The notes: generated by a model from the letters alone, not told the origin. DNA of 64,000 nt from Symbiodinium natans (GCA_905221605.1 CAJNDS010002678.1:40001-104000), one strand, 5' to 3'. Shown: positions 10,614 to 20,550, numbered from the stretch's first letter. Program-made: numbers and translations.

Positions 10614-10681
10614 CTCGCTGGCGCTCGCCCGACGCCGGGAGTGCTGGCGGGAGCCCTCCGGTCTCACCTCGGCGTTTGTTT
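10614..10681 (-). CDS. Candidate exon, Arg/Ser-rich, minus strand
   Basis: Acceptor AAAATAG|AA and donor AGCGAG|GTGCGG enclose TNAEVRPEGSRQHSRRRASA plus Ser-Glu. Flanks: CCCTAAA left (10470-10565), about 13 TTTAGGG units right. The basic SR-type composition suggests a disordered region. Confidence 0.5.
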
Positions 10682-10787
10682 CTATTTTGCCCAAAGGGTT
10701 TAGGGTTTAGGGTTTAGGGTTTAGGGTTTAGGGTTTAGGGTTTAGGGTTTAGGGTTTAGGGTTTAGGGTTTAGGGTTTAGGGTTTAG

Positions 10788-10918
10788 AGGTTCATGGTAC
10801 TTCTTAACCAATTATAACTGTACTTGTAACTGTACTTATAACCATATTAGGGCACTTAAGGGGCATAAAAGTGGGTAATAAGTACAGTTATCATTGGTTA
10901 ATAAGCACCATGAACCTC
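10788..10918. mobile_element. Inverted-repeat element, family 3 (GTTCATGGTACTTA)
   Basis: 131 bp with ends GAGGTTCATGGTACTT and, inverted, GGAGGTTCATGGTGCTTA; the inner arms are TAACCAAT(T/G)ATAACTGTACTT. It sits exactly between a TTTAGGG array (10697-10787) and a CCCTAAA array (10938-11020), at the centre of a presumed intron. Related ends occur near 10101, 46930, 49600-49740 and 58990. Confidence 0.8.
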
Positions 10919-11026
10919 CAAGTACCACAAGGAATCTAACCCTAAACCCTAAACCCTAAACCCTGAACCCTAAACCCTAAACCCTAAACCCTAAACCCTA
11001 TATAAACCCTAAACCACAAGGAATCT

Positions 11027-11140
11027 GCCGAGCCGAGCTGCCGCAGAAGGCAGGGAGCAGCGCCGCGCCAGGATCTCTGGTGGGGGCTCGCCCTGGAGAA
11101 GCTCAACTCCAGAGGAGTTGGAGGACCATCACTTCAGGTT
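11027..11140. CDS. Candidate exon island, strand uncertain
   Basis: The island between arrays is open on both strands. Plus: acceptor ACAAG|GAA and donor CTTCAG|GTTTAGGG, encoding ESAEPSCRRRQGAAPRQDLW and more. Minus: DGPPTPLELSFSRASPHQRS and more, in keeping with the anchored minus-strand exons. The plus-strand donor inside the heptamer is notable. Not resolved. Confidence 0.35.
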
Positions 11141-11702
11141 TAGGGTTTAGGGTTTAGGGTTTAGGGTTTAGGGTTTAGGGTTTAGGGTTTAGGGTTTAGG
11201 GTTTAGGGTTTAGGGTTCAGGGTTTAGGGTTTAGGGTTTAGGGTTTAATTAGGGTTTAGGGTTTAGGGTTTAGGGTTTAGAGTTTAGGGTTTAGAGTTTA
11301 GGGTTTAGGGTTCAGGGCCATAGGGTTTAGGAAATCTTTACTCAGTGACTGGTGGCGACTTGCAATACTGATACTGGTAGGGCCTATGGCCAAACCCCAA
11401 CACCTGGTGCTCGAAGACCGTGGTGGGATCAACCCTCTTACCCTGAAACCTGCAGATGATCCTCTTAAACCCAACAAGGGTAAATATAAAATGTCCCAAG
11501 GGCCTACCGAGTTGGGATTGAGGAGCTGGAAGGCACTCCTAGACGCGTTTTGACAACTGGCAAGCACTACGTGCCGGAGCCCTGAACCTTGGTGCTCTTG
11601 TCGAAGTCCCTTTCTCCACCCACCCCAAACGTCGTGTCGAAGCAGCCATAGACTGATGCATCAACTTTCCAAGATGCTTGGCAACTTTAGCAGGTACTTC
11701 TG

Positions 11703-11849
11703 CTACAACAAGACGCTAAGCGCCGGGCGATTGCCTGGTGTGACTGTGTCTGAGACGGCTTCTGTTGTTTTGTTGGAGGAAGGCCGCTGTCGACAACTTG
11801 ACAATGTGTCAGTCACGCGACACACAGAAGCTACAGGAGCTCGAGTCGC
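11703..11849 (-). CDS. Candidate terminal exon, minus strand
   Basis: Acceptor CTTCAGTTTCAG|GCG with a pyrimidine-rich lead-in, then 48 codons ATRAPVASVCRVTDTLSSCR, QRPSSNKTTEAVSDTVTPGN, RPALSVLL and a stop. Joined in phase to the donor at 11984 the frame would instead end quickly as RLELL-stop, so one of the two readings is chance. Confidence 0.35.
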   Translation of the reverse strand, partial: ATRAPVASVCRVTDTLSSCRQRPSSNKTTEAVSDTVTPGNRPALSVLL

Positions 11850-11983
11850 CTGAAACTGAAGCAACTCAATCAAACACCCACTTGTAACTTGTAACCGTAA
11901 CCACTATTCTGGCCAAGCCCCCACCCCCATGCCCCTCCCCCCCCCCCCTTTGAACCCCAAACTCCAAACCCTAAACCCTAAAC

Positions 11984-12160
11984 CCTCCAGTTGCTGCCAG
12001 CCCGGCTGGCAACGGCCCAGGGCTGTCAGCACGCGGATCGCTCAGTGTCTGCGCAACGGTGGAGGACGGTTCCTTGGCAATCCGAGCGAGTTCTGGGCCG
12101 TACATGGGCGTGTGGAGCTTCGGGGAGTGAATGAAGCCCAAGAACTGGGATGACACACCC
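11984..12160 (-). CDS. Candidate exon, 58 codons, with a heptamer donor, minus strand
   Basis: The sense strand has acceptor CATGTCAG|G and donor ACTGGAGG|GTTTAGGG. Frame: GVSSQFLGFIHSPKLHTPMY, GPELARIAKEPSSTVAQTLS, DPRADSPGPLPAGLAATG. The frame is open further upstream to about 12240. The first part looks globular, the end Pro/Ala-rich. No family recognised. Confidence 0.5.
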
Positions 12161-12518
12161 CTGACATGGCAGTGATCCTGCTTGTAAAGTCCATGGCCCA
12201 GAAGTCCTTGTGACCGCGAGCTGGTGTTCCATACCGGGGGCTGTGCTATCTAGTTATCTGAAAGCAATGTGCGAAGGGCAAGTTGACTAAAGGCTACGAG
12301 TATCAGCAGGTATCATGGCAAGGCATGGTCCACCCCTTTTCAGTTCAGCCGCCCCAGACATTTGGACATCGTGCCCTGTGTTTACCAGGGCCGGGTTGCC
12401 AGGATGGCCCCTTAAAAACGCTAAACCCTAAACCCTAAACATGTTCCTACACATGATCCTCTTAAACATCGGGAAGACATGGTACATCAGGCCTGTATAT
12501 GGGGGATTGAGGCTGGGG

Positions 12519-12725
12519 TTACTTAGTCACAGCTTCCATTGGATCGTAGAATTCATTGGGGCTTCGTGCAGCTCCAGTTGCAGAACCTCGTCTGCTTCCG
12601 TAAGCCCCGCAAGCCCCTAAACCCTGTTTCAGCCTGTGCCGCCGAGCTTCGCCAGCGAGCACGTATGGCCCCGCAATAGTCGACTCTACTTCCTTAGCTT
12701 TGGAAGACGTGTGCGATAAGGAACA
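12519..12725 (-). CDS. Candidate terminal exon, minus strand
   Basis: Open frame IGVKNPLPCSLSHTSSKAKE, VESTIAGPYVLAGEARRHRL, and a Gly/Ser-rich stretch ending NEFYDPMEAVTK-stop (stop 12519-12521). Acceptor GCCTAGCCAG|ATC gives phase 0 and could follow the open frame 12794-12905 (KASLAACGATVLIDSRASLG, then SPVERMLGV) through a GC donor. Part of the plus strand is also open. Confidence 0.35.
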   Translation of the reverse strand, partial: CSLSHTSSKAKEVESTIAGPYVLAGEARRHRLKQGLGACGAYGSRRGSATGAARSPNEFYDPMEAVTK

Positions 12726-12964
12726 GGGCAAGGGATTCTTAACTCCGATCTGGCTAGGCGCAACTAGGACCACGACTGCAGCAGCATCCAGTCATCCGCT
12801 GCTTGCGACTCCGAGCATCCTTTCGACGGGACTTCTGCCGAGACTTGCGCGACTGTCGATCAAGACTGTCGCGCCACAGGCGGCCAAAGACGCCTTGGCT
12901 CTATGATCGAAATGAGGCATGGAGATGAGGCGGTCTTGTTCTAGATGGCAAAGAAGCTCGAATT

Positions 12965-13261
12965 TTGACGACCCTTGTTGTAGACAAATTTCTGCAAATG
13001 CCTGAATCCTGCCTCTACACCCAGCAGATATCCAAAATCCGAAACCATCCCCGAGCCCTCAGGTCAATAACTTGTCGGGTAGCCGGAAACCTCGTAGAAG
13101 GTCGTGGAGTGCTTCAGATGCTGCACTTTCAGCAAGCCTTGCGACGTTTGTTGCCAGAACCCATCTTTGGGAAAGCTGTGAGGCAGATCATCTACTGCCA
13201 AAACGATCGTACATCTCGACCTAGCGCTGCAACACTTGGAGTCTGGTCAGCTATAAACTGA
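12965..13261 (+). CDS. Weak plus-strand ORF of 98 codons
   Basis: Uninterrupted frame with MPESCLYTQQISKIRN and LQMLHFQQALRRLLPEPIF. It looks protein-like but has no recognised domain and opposes the strand of the anchored exons. The antisense carries a small exon-like stretch (HLKHSTTFYE before GTTTCC). Confidence 0.2.
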   Translation: MTTLVVDKFLQMPESCLYTQQISKIRNHPRALRSITCRVAGNLVEGRGVLQMLHFQQALRRLLPEPIFGKAVRQIIYCQNDRTSRPSAATLGVWSAIN

Positions 13262-13384
13262 GGAAGGCAAGGAGGAGGGGCTTTCCGAAGGTTCAGGGCT
13301 CTGGAACGGGTCGAGGGTAATTTGGGCATCTCCTTGTCGGCGCTTGTCACAAGTCGCGCTGTCGACGATGTCCATGCACGTAGC

Positions 13385-13511
13385 CGAACCCTAAACCCTA
13401 AACCCTTTTTGCTTCAGGGCAACCCTAAACCCTAAACCCTAAACCCTACACCCTAAACCCTAAACCCTAAACCCTAAACCCTAAACCCTAAACCCTAAAC
13501 CCTAAACCCTA
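13385..13511. repeat. CCCTAAA blocks
   Basis: Two blocks, the second of about 13 units. Confidence 0.95.
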
Positions 13512-13679
13512 ACAAGACAAGGCTCAGCGCTGCAAGTGCTCATCCTTGCACGGGGCAGCTGCCGCTCTAAACTGGTGAGAAAACAATGCCGCGTGTGCAT
13601 CGAAGAAAGCAGGCAACTGAATCTCTAAATGCATAAGCCAAAATGTATTGAATACGTATTAACAAAAAACATGCATATG

Positions 13680-13807
13680 TACATCTATGTATATATATAT
13701 ATGTTTATGTGTGTGTATACATACACATACATAGACGTAAGTAAGTCACCCGTTTGCTGAACATATTTACAGACAGACTCTCTCTCTCTCTCTCCCTCTC
13801 TCCCGCT

Positions 13808-13846
<39 letters not shown>

Positions 13847-13945
13847 TATATATATATTATATCTGTATATCTATATATCTATATATCTATATATCTATAT
13901 ATCTATATATCTATATATCTCTATGCATATATGTACATGTATGTA
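13680..13945. repeat. (CT)n and (ATCTAT)n microsatellites
   Basis: A pyrimidine CT tract (13778-13841), TA dinucleotides, then about nine ATCTATAT units. Ser/Leu- and Tyr/Ile-repeat ORFs here are shadows. Confidence 0.9.
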
Positions 13946-14059
13946 CATAGCACGTGGAGCCATCCCAGCATGGACTGTGGGACGGGTGCGGCAGAGGTCC
14001 TTCTCCAATGCCGGTGAGCTCTTCAAGGCCTCTTCCGCCATCCGCACCTGAAGGATGTG

Positions 14060-14970
14060 GGATCTAGGGTTTGGGGTTTAGGGTGCTTTGGGGCTTTGGG
14101 TTTAGGGTTCAGGGTTTGGGGTTTAGGGTTTGGGGTTTAGGGTTTAGGCATGGGGGCTTAGGGTGCTTTGGGTTTTGGGTTCTCAGCCATCAATGCCTTC
14201 ATCTTGGCAGACCTGGCGGTATGATGCCGACGGTCGCAGCTCCCGGAGCAGTAGACAAGCAGGGTTTGTCTTGTTCTACCTGACACTTGCATCTCACTGC
14301 AAGGCTCCGCCTTGGGAACGAGCGCTTTTTGTTGGGGTACGCAGGGATGAGGGCTTAAGGACTAAGGTGCGCACCATAAGGGTGGTGGTGGTGCTTGTTC
14401 GCAAGAGCCCCCAAGCATGCTCGGGCTACCCTCGTTGCTGAGACATCACCACGCGGGTGAAGGGCAGCAAGTCCAGGCATTTTGTTACAAGTTGTTGCCG
14501 GCTCCAACTCTTGTGTGTGGCTATCACACGGTATTCAGCTTCCTCACACTGCGTCGAGCTCAGAGTATCGCGCAACACACGCAATTGTGCCAGCAACCAA
14601 CCACACCTTTGCTAAGAAGTCCATGGAGCACAAGGCATCGGCAACTAGGCATCTGAGCGGCATCTGCCACTTAAGGCCACAACTGGCCGTTCCCACACGC
14701 ACGCCCCACAGTGACCACATGCGGCGACTAAGCCGCACACAAACTACTTCCAGCCCATGCGCATCACAAGCCAGCAAAACAAGCGCGCCCCAGACGCGAA
14801 ACCCTCCGGTATGTTTGCAGGAAACATCTACTCTGGAGCCTGCACAAGCCCCGAAACCCTAAACCCCAAGACCCTTTTGTCCACAGTCTTCTTTCTGCAT
14901 GCAAACCCGAAACCCCAAAACCCAAAAAAACCCTGCCCCCTAACCCTCATTAAATGGACCTTGAGGGCCC
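14060..14970. other. Unique sequence with few heptamers; no recognised gene
   Basis: Overlapping ORFs of 70-126 codons occur on both strands (for example plus 14482-14862, minus 14544-14777). None shows a domain I can name. It may be an old retroelement relic or intergenic DNA. Confidence 0.4.
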
Positions 14971-14975
14971 CCGAC

Positions 14976-15034
14976 CTGGTCGTTGAGCATGGCCACAGCC
15001 TCACGGGTCTGCGCGTTCTCTTCGATACCTTGAA
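14976..15034 (-). CDS. Coiled-coil exon, minus strand
   Basis: Acceptor CACTCGCAG|TT and donor GACCAG|GTCGGG enclose 19 codons plus two bases: QGIEENAQTREAVAMLNDQ. It begins in the phase left by the exon at 15121-15199 (A + TT = Ile). Heptad-like Ile/Ala/Leu spacing. Confidence 0.65.
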
Positions 15035-15120
15035 CTGCGAGTGATTTGGGCGAATAAGCTCTAAACAGGGTTTAGGGTTTAGGGTTTAGGGTTTAGGGTT
15101 TAGGGTTTAGGGTTTAGAGC
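15035..15120 (-). other. 86-nt intron made largely of CCCTAAA (sense)
   Basis: The predicted intron begins GCTCTAAACCC and ends TCACTCGCAG. About seven CCCTAAA units fill most of it. It joins two phase-compatible exons, making this the clearest short case of a heptamer-array intron in the window. Confidence 0.6.
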
Positions 15121-15199
15121 TTCGGTGTTGCTGAAGGGAAGGCTCGGGGCTTCTGGGCTTTTTCACTTCGCCAAAGTACAAGGCTTCGTGATGTTTGCC
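15121..15199 (-). CDS. Exon with acceptor inside a heptamer, minus strand
   Basis: Sense acceptor AAGGTTTAG|GGC, i.e. the AG of TTTAGGG, then 26 codons GKHHEALYFGEVKKPRSPEP plus SLQQHR, then a GC donor CGAA|GCTCTAAACCC. Continues in phase with 14976-15034. Charged, partly helical; family unknown. Confidence 0.6.
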
Positions 15200-15216
15200 C
15201 TAAACCTTAGACCCTC

Positions 15217-15291
15217 AACAGTTTAGGGTTGGAGTATTATATAGGGTTGAGGGCCTCAACCCTATATAATACTCCAAACCCTAAACTGTTG
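15217..15291. repeat. Near-perfect 75-bp palindrome
   Basis: Left arm AACAGTTTAGGGTTGGAGTA and on to TAGGGTTGAGG; the right arm is its inverse with one extra base. It includes a heptamer and forms a 36-37-bp hairpin. It lies in the intron just upstream (sense) of the exon at 15121. Confidence 0.9.
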
Positions 15292-15480
15292 CATGGTTGG
15301 GATAGTATTTTAAAAAAACCCAATTTCTAATCCTTATTGAGTTTAAGGACCCTTCATGTAATGGTACCCCTCTATGACAAAGTAAACCCTAGGTGCTTGT
15401 AAGGGGTCCAAAAGCCTTAAACTCCAAACCCTAAACCCTCAACCGTATATACCCTAAACCCAAAACCCAAAACCCTAGGC

Positions 15481-15547
15481 GTTTGCAAGAGGTCGAGGAG
15501 ATCAAACATGTTTTCGGCGCCTCCCCGAACCGACAGCAGGCGGACTT
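15481..15547 (-). CDS. Candidate exon, minus strand
   Basis: Acceptor AAGCTTCAG|AA, then VRLLSVRGGAENMFDLLDLL and Gln, with a possible GC donor CAAAC|GCCTAGGG formed by a variant heptamer. A hydrophobic helical segment. Phase with 15199 does not match as drawn, so one boundary is off or an exon lies between. Confidence 0.55.
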
Positions 15548-15695
15548 CTGAAGCTTTGGGGGGTTCAACGTGGGTTGAGGGTTTCAGGTTTCGGGTGGCA
15601 TTTAAAAACAGCAGGAACTTCTGAGAAACGGTCTACATAGACCCTAACCCGAAACCCTAAACCCCAAACCCACACCCTAAATCCGAAACCCTAGC

Positions 15696-15806
15696 CCCGT
15701 GGTCGGAGTGGCTTGGAGAACCCTTGCACGCCAAGGGTCTGCTCCGCAACGCCGCCGCCACGGAGGCGGTGACGTCACACATCTCATCCAGCTCATGATG
15801 CAACTC
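15696..15806 (-). CDS. Coiled-coil-type exon, minus strand
   Basis: Acceptor CCGCCAG|GAG, then 37 codons ELHHELDEMCDVTASVAAAL, RSRPLACKGSPSHSDHG, then a GC donor GGG|GCTAGGG formed by a variant heptamer. Flanks: CCCTAAA left, seven TTTAGGG units right. Resembles the HHELL segment of the exon at 21586. Confidence 0.6.
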
Positions 15807-16204
15807 CTGGCGGAAGGGTTTAGGGTTTAGGGTTTAGGGTTTAGGGTTTAGGGTTTAGGCCTTCATGATGCAACTCCGGGGGTGTGTGAGTCGGTGTTGA
15901 TTTTTTGTCAGTTTCCTAAACTCTCCTCCTTCCTCTTCGGTTTCCGAGATTTTAAGGGCTCACCGGCTCGCCAAAAAAGGGATCATGATTGTTTGAGAAC
16001 TAAGCCCTGAACCCGACACCCTAGACCCTAAACCCTCAAGCCAAAACTCTACACCCTAAACCCTAAACCCTAAACCCTGAACCCTGAACCCTGAACCCTG
16101 AACCCTAAACCCTAAACCCTAAACCCTAAACCCTAAACCCTAAACCCTAAACCCTAAACCTTAAACCCTAAACCCTAAACCCTAAGCTAAAGAACTGCCC
16201 CGTA

Positions 16205-16254
16205 AGGTTACGGTGTGAGCTGCGCTGCTGCTGGTTGCCACTTCCTCCCCAGCC
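16205..16254 (-). CDS. Candidate mini-exon, minus strand
   Basis: Island between a long CCCTAAA array (16010-16190) and a TTTAGGG array (16268-16355). Sense frame DIEAWLGRKWQPAAAQLTP, then stop; a GT donor CACC|GTAACC precedes the stop and an acceptor ATCGAAG|CC lies inside. Confidence 0.45.
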
Positions 16255-16379
16255 AGGCTTCGATGTCAAGTTTAGGGTTTAGGGTTTAGGGTTTAGGGTT
16301 TAGGGTTTAGGGTTTAGGGTTTAGGGTTTAGGGTTTAGGGTTTAGGGTTTAGGGCCTCAAAATCATCTACTTGGGCACC

Positions 16380-16565
16380 ACGGATGACTATATATATATA
16401 TACATATATATAGATATATGTACCTAAACCCTGAACCCTGAACCCTAAACCCTCTAATATACATAAATAAATAAATAAATATATATATATATATAGAAAA
16501 AATACAAAAGAAATAAAAAAAAAAAAAAAACACAACACACATGTATATATATATATATATATATG
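16380..16565. repeat. AT-rich microsatellites
   Basis: TATA and ATAA repeats and an A run, with heptamer variants between. Tyr/Ile-rich ORFs are shadows. Confidence 0.85.
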
Positions 16566-16591
16566 TAACCCTAAGCTCTAAACCCTAAACC

Positions 16592-16671
16592 CTAAAGCTT
16601 GAACCCCAAAAGATCTGAAGCAAGCCTGGCCTGTACGGCCACTGCGGCCTCCACAGCTGCCGCCAGCGGGC
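16592..16671 (-). CDS. Candidate exon, Ala-rich helix, minus strand
   Basis: Acceptor CCTGAG|GC, then PLAAAVEAAVAVQARLASDL, LGFKL, then a stop at 16592-16594 in the adjoining heptamer; a GT donor GGG|GTTCAAG lies just before. Flanks: CCCTAAA left, homogenised GGGTTTC array right. Confidence 0.5.
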
Positions 16672-16684
16672 CTCAGGACTTCTG

Positions 16685-16755
16685 GACTTGGGGTTTCGGG
16701 TTTCGGGTTTCGGGTTTCGGGTTTCGGGTTTCGGGTTTAGGGTTTAGGGTTCAGG
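16685..16755. repeat. Homogenised GGGTTTC variant array
   Basis: About six GGGTTTC units pass into GGGTTTA. Confidence 0.9.
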
Positions 16756-16900
16756 GCGAGGTCCCTTTCTGCATGAGGGCTCTGAAGTACTCTAGACCCT
16801 AAACCCTGGTCTAGGGTTGAATCTTCAGGGATTGAATTAAAGGCCTCGGGCAAAGACCAAGTGAGGGAGAGGGGGCAGAGCGCGAGAGAAAAAGCGAAAG

Positions 16901-16937
<37 letters not shown>

Positions 16938-17505
16938 ACAAAAATGAAAAAGAAGCAAGAACAGTGCCTGTCGCCTGTTTGTGAGGGCACGATCCCCAAA
17001 CGCACACAGTCTCTCCCTTTCTCTATACCCCCTTCCGGCCCTCGACCCACAAACGCCCTGCCCAAAGCGCGGAACCTGACTCCAACTCCAGAACTCTCTT
17101 TTTGAAGCCCGCGCTATGCAGAACTCGGCCCGAAGCCACACGGGCCAATGTATCCTTAACGCCAGGGAACCCTGTAGTTGTCGAAGCCCATACATCCTAT
17201 AGAAACCCAAGGAATCGCCCTAAAACAATGCCAAAATCCTAATAACCCTTCGCAATCCCTAAGTGCTTTGGAATCCCTTATAGCTCTGAGCCCTATAAAG
17301 CCCTGAGCCCTAAACCCTACACCTTAGCCGTTAGAACGCTTGCACACGCCCTAAACTACTGTTTGCTTAAGAACCCTCAAAGAACAACATGCAACAATCC
17401 CTATGCTGCCTTTTAAGGAAGAATCTTTGGCTTATCTTTTGGGGGATTCTTGAGCAAACAGCATTAAACCACCCTAAACCCTAAACCCTAAACCCTAAAC
17501 CCAGA
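16755..17505. other. Gene-free stretch with (AG)n and a family-2 element
   Basis: A purine AG tract (16904-16935) creates Ser/Leu shadow ORFs on the minus strand (the 157-codon frame 16737-17210). An inverted-repeat element lies at 17359-17461. No exon supported. Confidence 0.5.
17359..17461. mobile_element. Inverted-repeat element, family 2 (CTGTTTGCTTAAGAA)
   Basis: Ends CTGTTTGCTTAAGAACCCTC and, inverted, CTGTTTGCTCAAGAATCCCC. Non-coding; other copies at 38229, 58834 and 59504. Confidence 0.85.
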
Positions 17506-17514
17506 ACCCTGAAC

Positions 17515-17558
17515 CGTCTAGGAGCTCCGGGGACTGGTTGGCTCATCGTCAGGATCAC
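17515..17558 (-). CDS. Candidate mini-exon with strong acceptor, minus strand
   Basis: The sense strand has a pyrimidine tract and TGCGCGCAG|GT. Two frames compete: VILTMSQPVPGAPR, to a variant-heptamer donor CG|GTTCAGGG; or DPDDEPTSPRSS with a stop at 17518-17520. Standard array flanks. Confidence 0.45.
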
Positions 17559-17639
17559 CTGCGCGCAGAAGCAACAGAATACTGGGCAGCCCAGGAACCA
17601 GCTGGGTTTAGGGTTTAGGGTTTAGGGTTTAGGTGTGCC

Positions 17640-18520
17640 TTATTGGGGTCCTTCTTAGAAAGGAATCCTACTATTTGGTGACCTATATTTAGGGTCGCTT
17701 ATCGCGAACCCCCTTTTTTCAACATGCGTAGCCTGCTTGGGGTTGGTGATTGGAGAAAGAAACCCTAGAAGCAAAAAAAGGCAAGAGGGTACCTACCACT
17801 GAGCTGTCTCATATACGGTTCGTGTTTACCATCGGGAATGACAAGGTTTGGTTGGGGGTTTCAAGGGGCTCTTGTTGGGTCATAGTAGGGGAATGTGGGG
17901 GTTAGGGGAATTTCAGGGGCTTACGGAATTTTTACGGATTTTTCTCAGGAATTTAGGCGTTTTAGGGTTACGTTACGTTCTGGTTCTCTTTGAATTCTGG
18001 ACTTCTCTACTCAGTGACTAAGAGCCAGCAGGGTCTAAGGTTGGAACCATGGGCCTGTAGAATGGTCCCTTACCCTTCTGTCTAGGGATTTCCGATGTAT
18101 GGGCCCTTAATATTTTATAGTGTTTATAGCTATGAGGGTTATATAGCAAGGGGCCCAGGGAATCCGAAGTACGGGCACTTACCATAATAGAGTGTTTAGA
18201 AGGGATATATAACAAAAGACCCAAATTAAGGGCCCATACTTGGAAAAGCTGACTATGGCGCCCTCTGTGGCTTAGGATAAGGAACCCTCAGCCCTAAACC
18301 CTAAACCCTAGCCCTAAACCCTAAACCCTAGCCCTAAACCCTCAACCCTAAAACGGGGGGGGGGCTCCGGGATGCTCAGGGTTGGTTTTGGGGGGTGGGG
18401 GCTCAGAGGTGCAACTCCAATACCCCCAACCTTCAACTCGAAACCGCAACACTAAACCCTAAACCCCAAACCCCAAACCCCAAACCCTAAACCCTAAACC
18501 CTAAACCCTAAACCTCCTCC
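17640..18520. other. No gene seen
   Basis: Contains a half-element at 17634-17690 (GTGCCTTATTGGGGTCC, AATCCTACTATTT) shared with 30669-30715, then unique sequence and CCCTAAA blocks at 18290-18350 and 18450-18510. Confidence 0.5.
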
Positions 18521-18524
18521 CCCC

Positions 18525-18612
18525 AACCACCACCTCCTCCACCCAGCGGGCCCATTTCCTGCTCCATGGCTTGGAGCTTCCTCGGCTACACTGGTCGTCG
18601 CCCGCTTAGAAA
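18525..18612 (-). CDS. Candidate exon island, minus strand
   Basis: Between CCCTAAA and TTTAGGG arrays. Sense: TCTAAG|CGG, then RATTSVAEEAPSHGAGNGPA, then a GT donor GG|GTGGAGG. The other frames are open too, so the frame is uncertain. Confidence 0.35.
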
Positions 18613-18659
18613 GGGTTTAGGGTTTAGGGTTTAGGGTTTAGGGTTTAGGGTGTAGGGGT

Positions 18660-20550
18660 CAGGGATGTTTTGTGAGCTTCGTTTCAGGGTTTGGGGGTTA
18701 GGGTTTCGGGTGGGTCCAGGGATGTTTCAATTTTTCACATATTTAGTAGCATGTTGTGGGGGCATATCCATGGGGGTTGTTGGTTTACAAGGTTGAACGT
18801 TTGCTTGTGGAACTTATTCAGGGCTTGCAGTAAAACAGGGTATAACTAGAGGGTATAACTAGAGGGCTGTCTAGTTTTGAGGTTGGCTTAGAGAGATGAC
18901 AGAATCTGCTCTGGTTGGAGACTGTGCTTACACCTAGCACTGCTAGACATTCTGTTTGACCACTACGAAACTTGTATGACACGTTCGCCCAAGCCCCAAA
19001 TAGTGACGCCCAGCAAGGAGTCATCGTTGATGCTTCTTTCTCTCCACATCCAGCCCAACAAGAGCACAGGACAAAGCAGCGCCTCCCTTCCATCGTAACA
19101 GTGGACTCCGTAACGGTCGCCTTCTTCAGAGGAGAACTCACTCAGCCCATGGCTCTGCGGTGGTGTCGCGCGAAAGGCATCGTGATGCCTCTCGCACTGA
19201 GCTGCTCAGCGCCATCATCTTGTGCCATGCGCATCGCAACCACAGCAACGTTGGCGGGAGCACGAGTTTTCGATGAGACACACCTCCTCAGGCCTCAGGC
19301 GTGGTCCGAAGAACGGCACGCTGAGCTCCACCCTAATTTGATTCCCTATAATAATCCCCTAAACCCGAAACCCTAAACCCATTCCCTGAATCCTGTTACA
19401 TGACCAAACAGCAGATGAAACAGCCTCAGAGTCTCACCGAGCAATCAGGAAGACCCGAACACCCATTGCTCAGAATGATGTCAACCCACAACCATGAGGA
19501 CAGCGGCAGGGCCGTGGTGAGCTTCCGCAGCTTCTGCAGTCGACCCTGCGCGAGGCAACAGGTGCAAACAAAAATTCAGAAAGTTTGCAATGTCAGGAGC
19601 AACTTCCTCCGTCTCTGCACCAGAAAAGTTTGAAGAAAGGCAGTGACCTTCTTTGCGTTGGGCACAAAACGTGTTAGCAGAAATGGGAGGGAAAACGCTG
19701 GGGGTCTTGCCGGCCCATCTTGCTTAGATTGATCCTCACGAGAATTGATGTGGCATCCTTCCCCATGAGGGTGCTTCCCAACACAGGGGTACCCCTTTTA
19801 CACCCCAAATAGGATAGAATCCCCTTAAAAAGAACCCCCCAAACAGGGTACCCAATTTTCGGAAACCCCCATGAGGCCTGCATGCGGACCACGGCAGACG
19901 CAGCTTCGGCAGATGCAGCTTCGGCGGCACCTCGAAGCGGACAACATGCACAGCAAGAGGAACAGAAGTTGAATTTAACATGTAGACCTATCTGTGTTAT
20001 AGAAAATATGATTATAGATGTACATCTAGTCTTTATGTGGTGCTGCGTCCGTCCCCTTCAAGGGTACGGTCCCCCATGCGGTGCGGGGGGGGGGGGGGGG
20101 GGGTTAGGTTTGGAGCTCTTTCTTGCCGCCCGCCTAGTTGAAGTGAGGGTTGAGGGCTTAGGGGCGGTTTGGGGCTTGGAGTTTAGGGTTGCAGGCTTTA
20201 GTGTCCTTAAACGTTGGGTTTAGTGTTTGCGTCAGGGTTTTAGGTCTAGGGCTGGGGTGGGCGGGTGTACTGACCAGGGACACGGAACCACACATATACA
20301 TATATATATATATATATAATATACATAGAAACATATATATATACATATATATATATATGTATATAACATACATAAACATATGCATATTCAATGCGTGTAT
20401 TCTGCATCTGAACCCCGTAACTTTGGCGGGCTCGCCTAATCGCTCGTGACCCTGCGCTGCGTCTGCAGGTTGATCTGCCGCCTGAGGGGAAGAAGGCCTA
20501 TTTCCAGAGGGCGCTTCCCAAAAAAGGGGGGGAGGGGGGGGGGAGGTACC
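18660..20550. other. Long stretch with few heptamers, no recognised gene
   Basis: Overlapping ORFs on both strands at 18818-19376 and 19400-20220 have no nameable domain. A G run is at 20083-20103 and TA microsatellites at 20290-20390. Confidence 0.45.

Noticed and set aside
12965-13261. Confident plus-strand gene
   Set aside because: No domain, no splice context and opposite to the cluster; listed only as weak.
14071-14283. Proteins of the GLGFRVWGLGFRV type
   Set aside because: These are read-through of TTTAGGG/TTCAGGG/TTTGGGG arrays; the same holds at 16599, 36142, 57531 and 59100.
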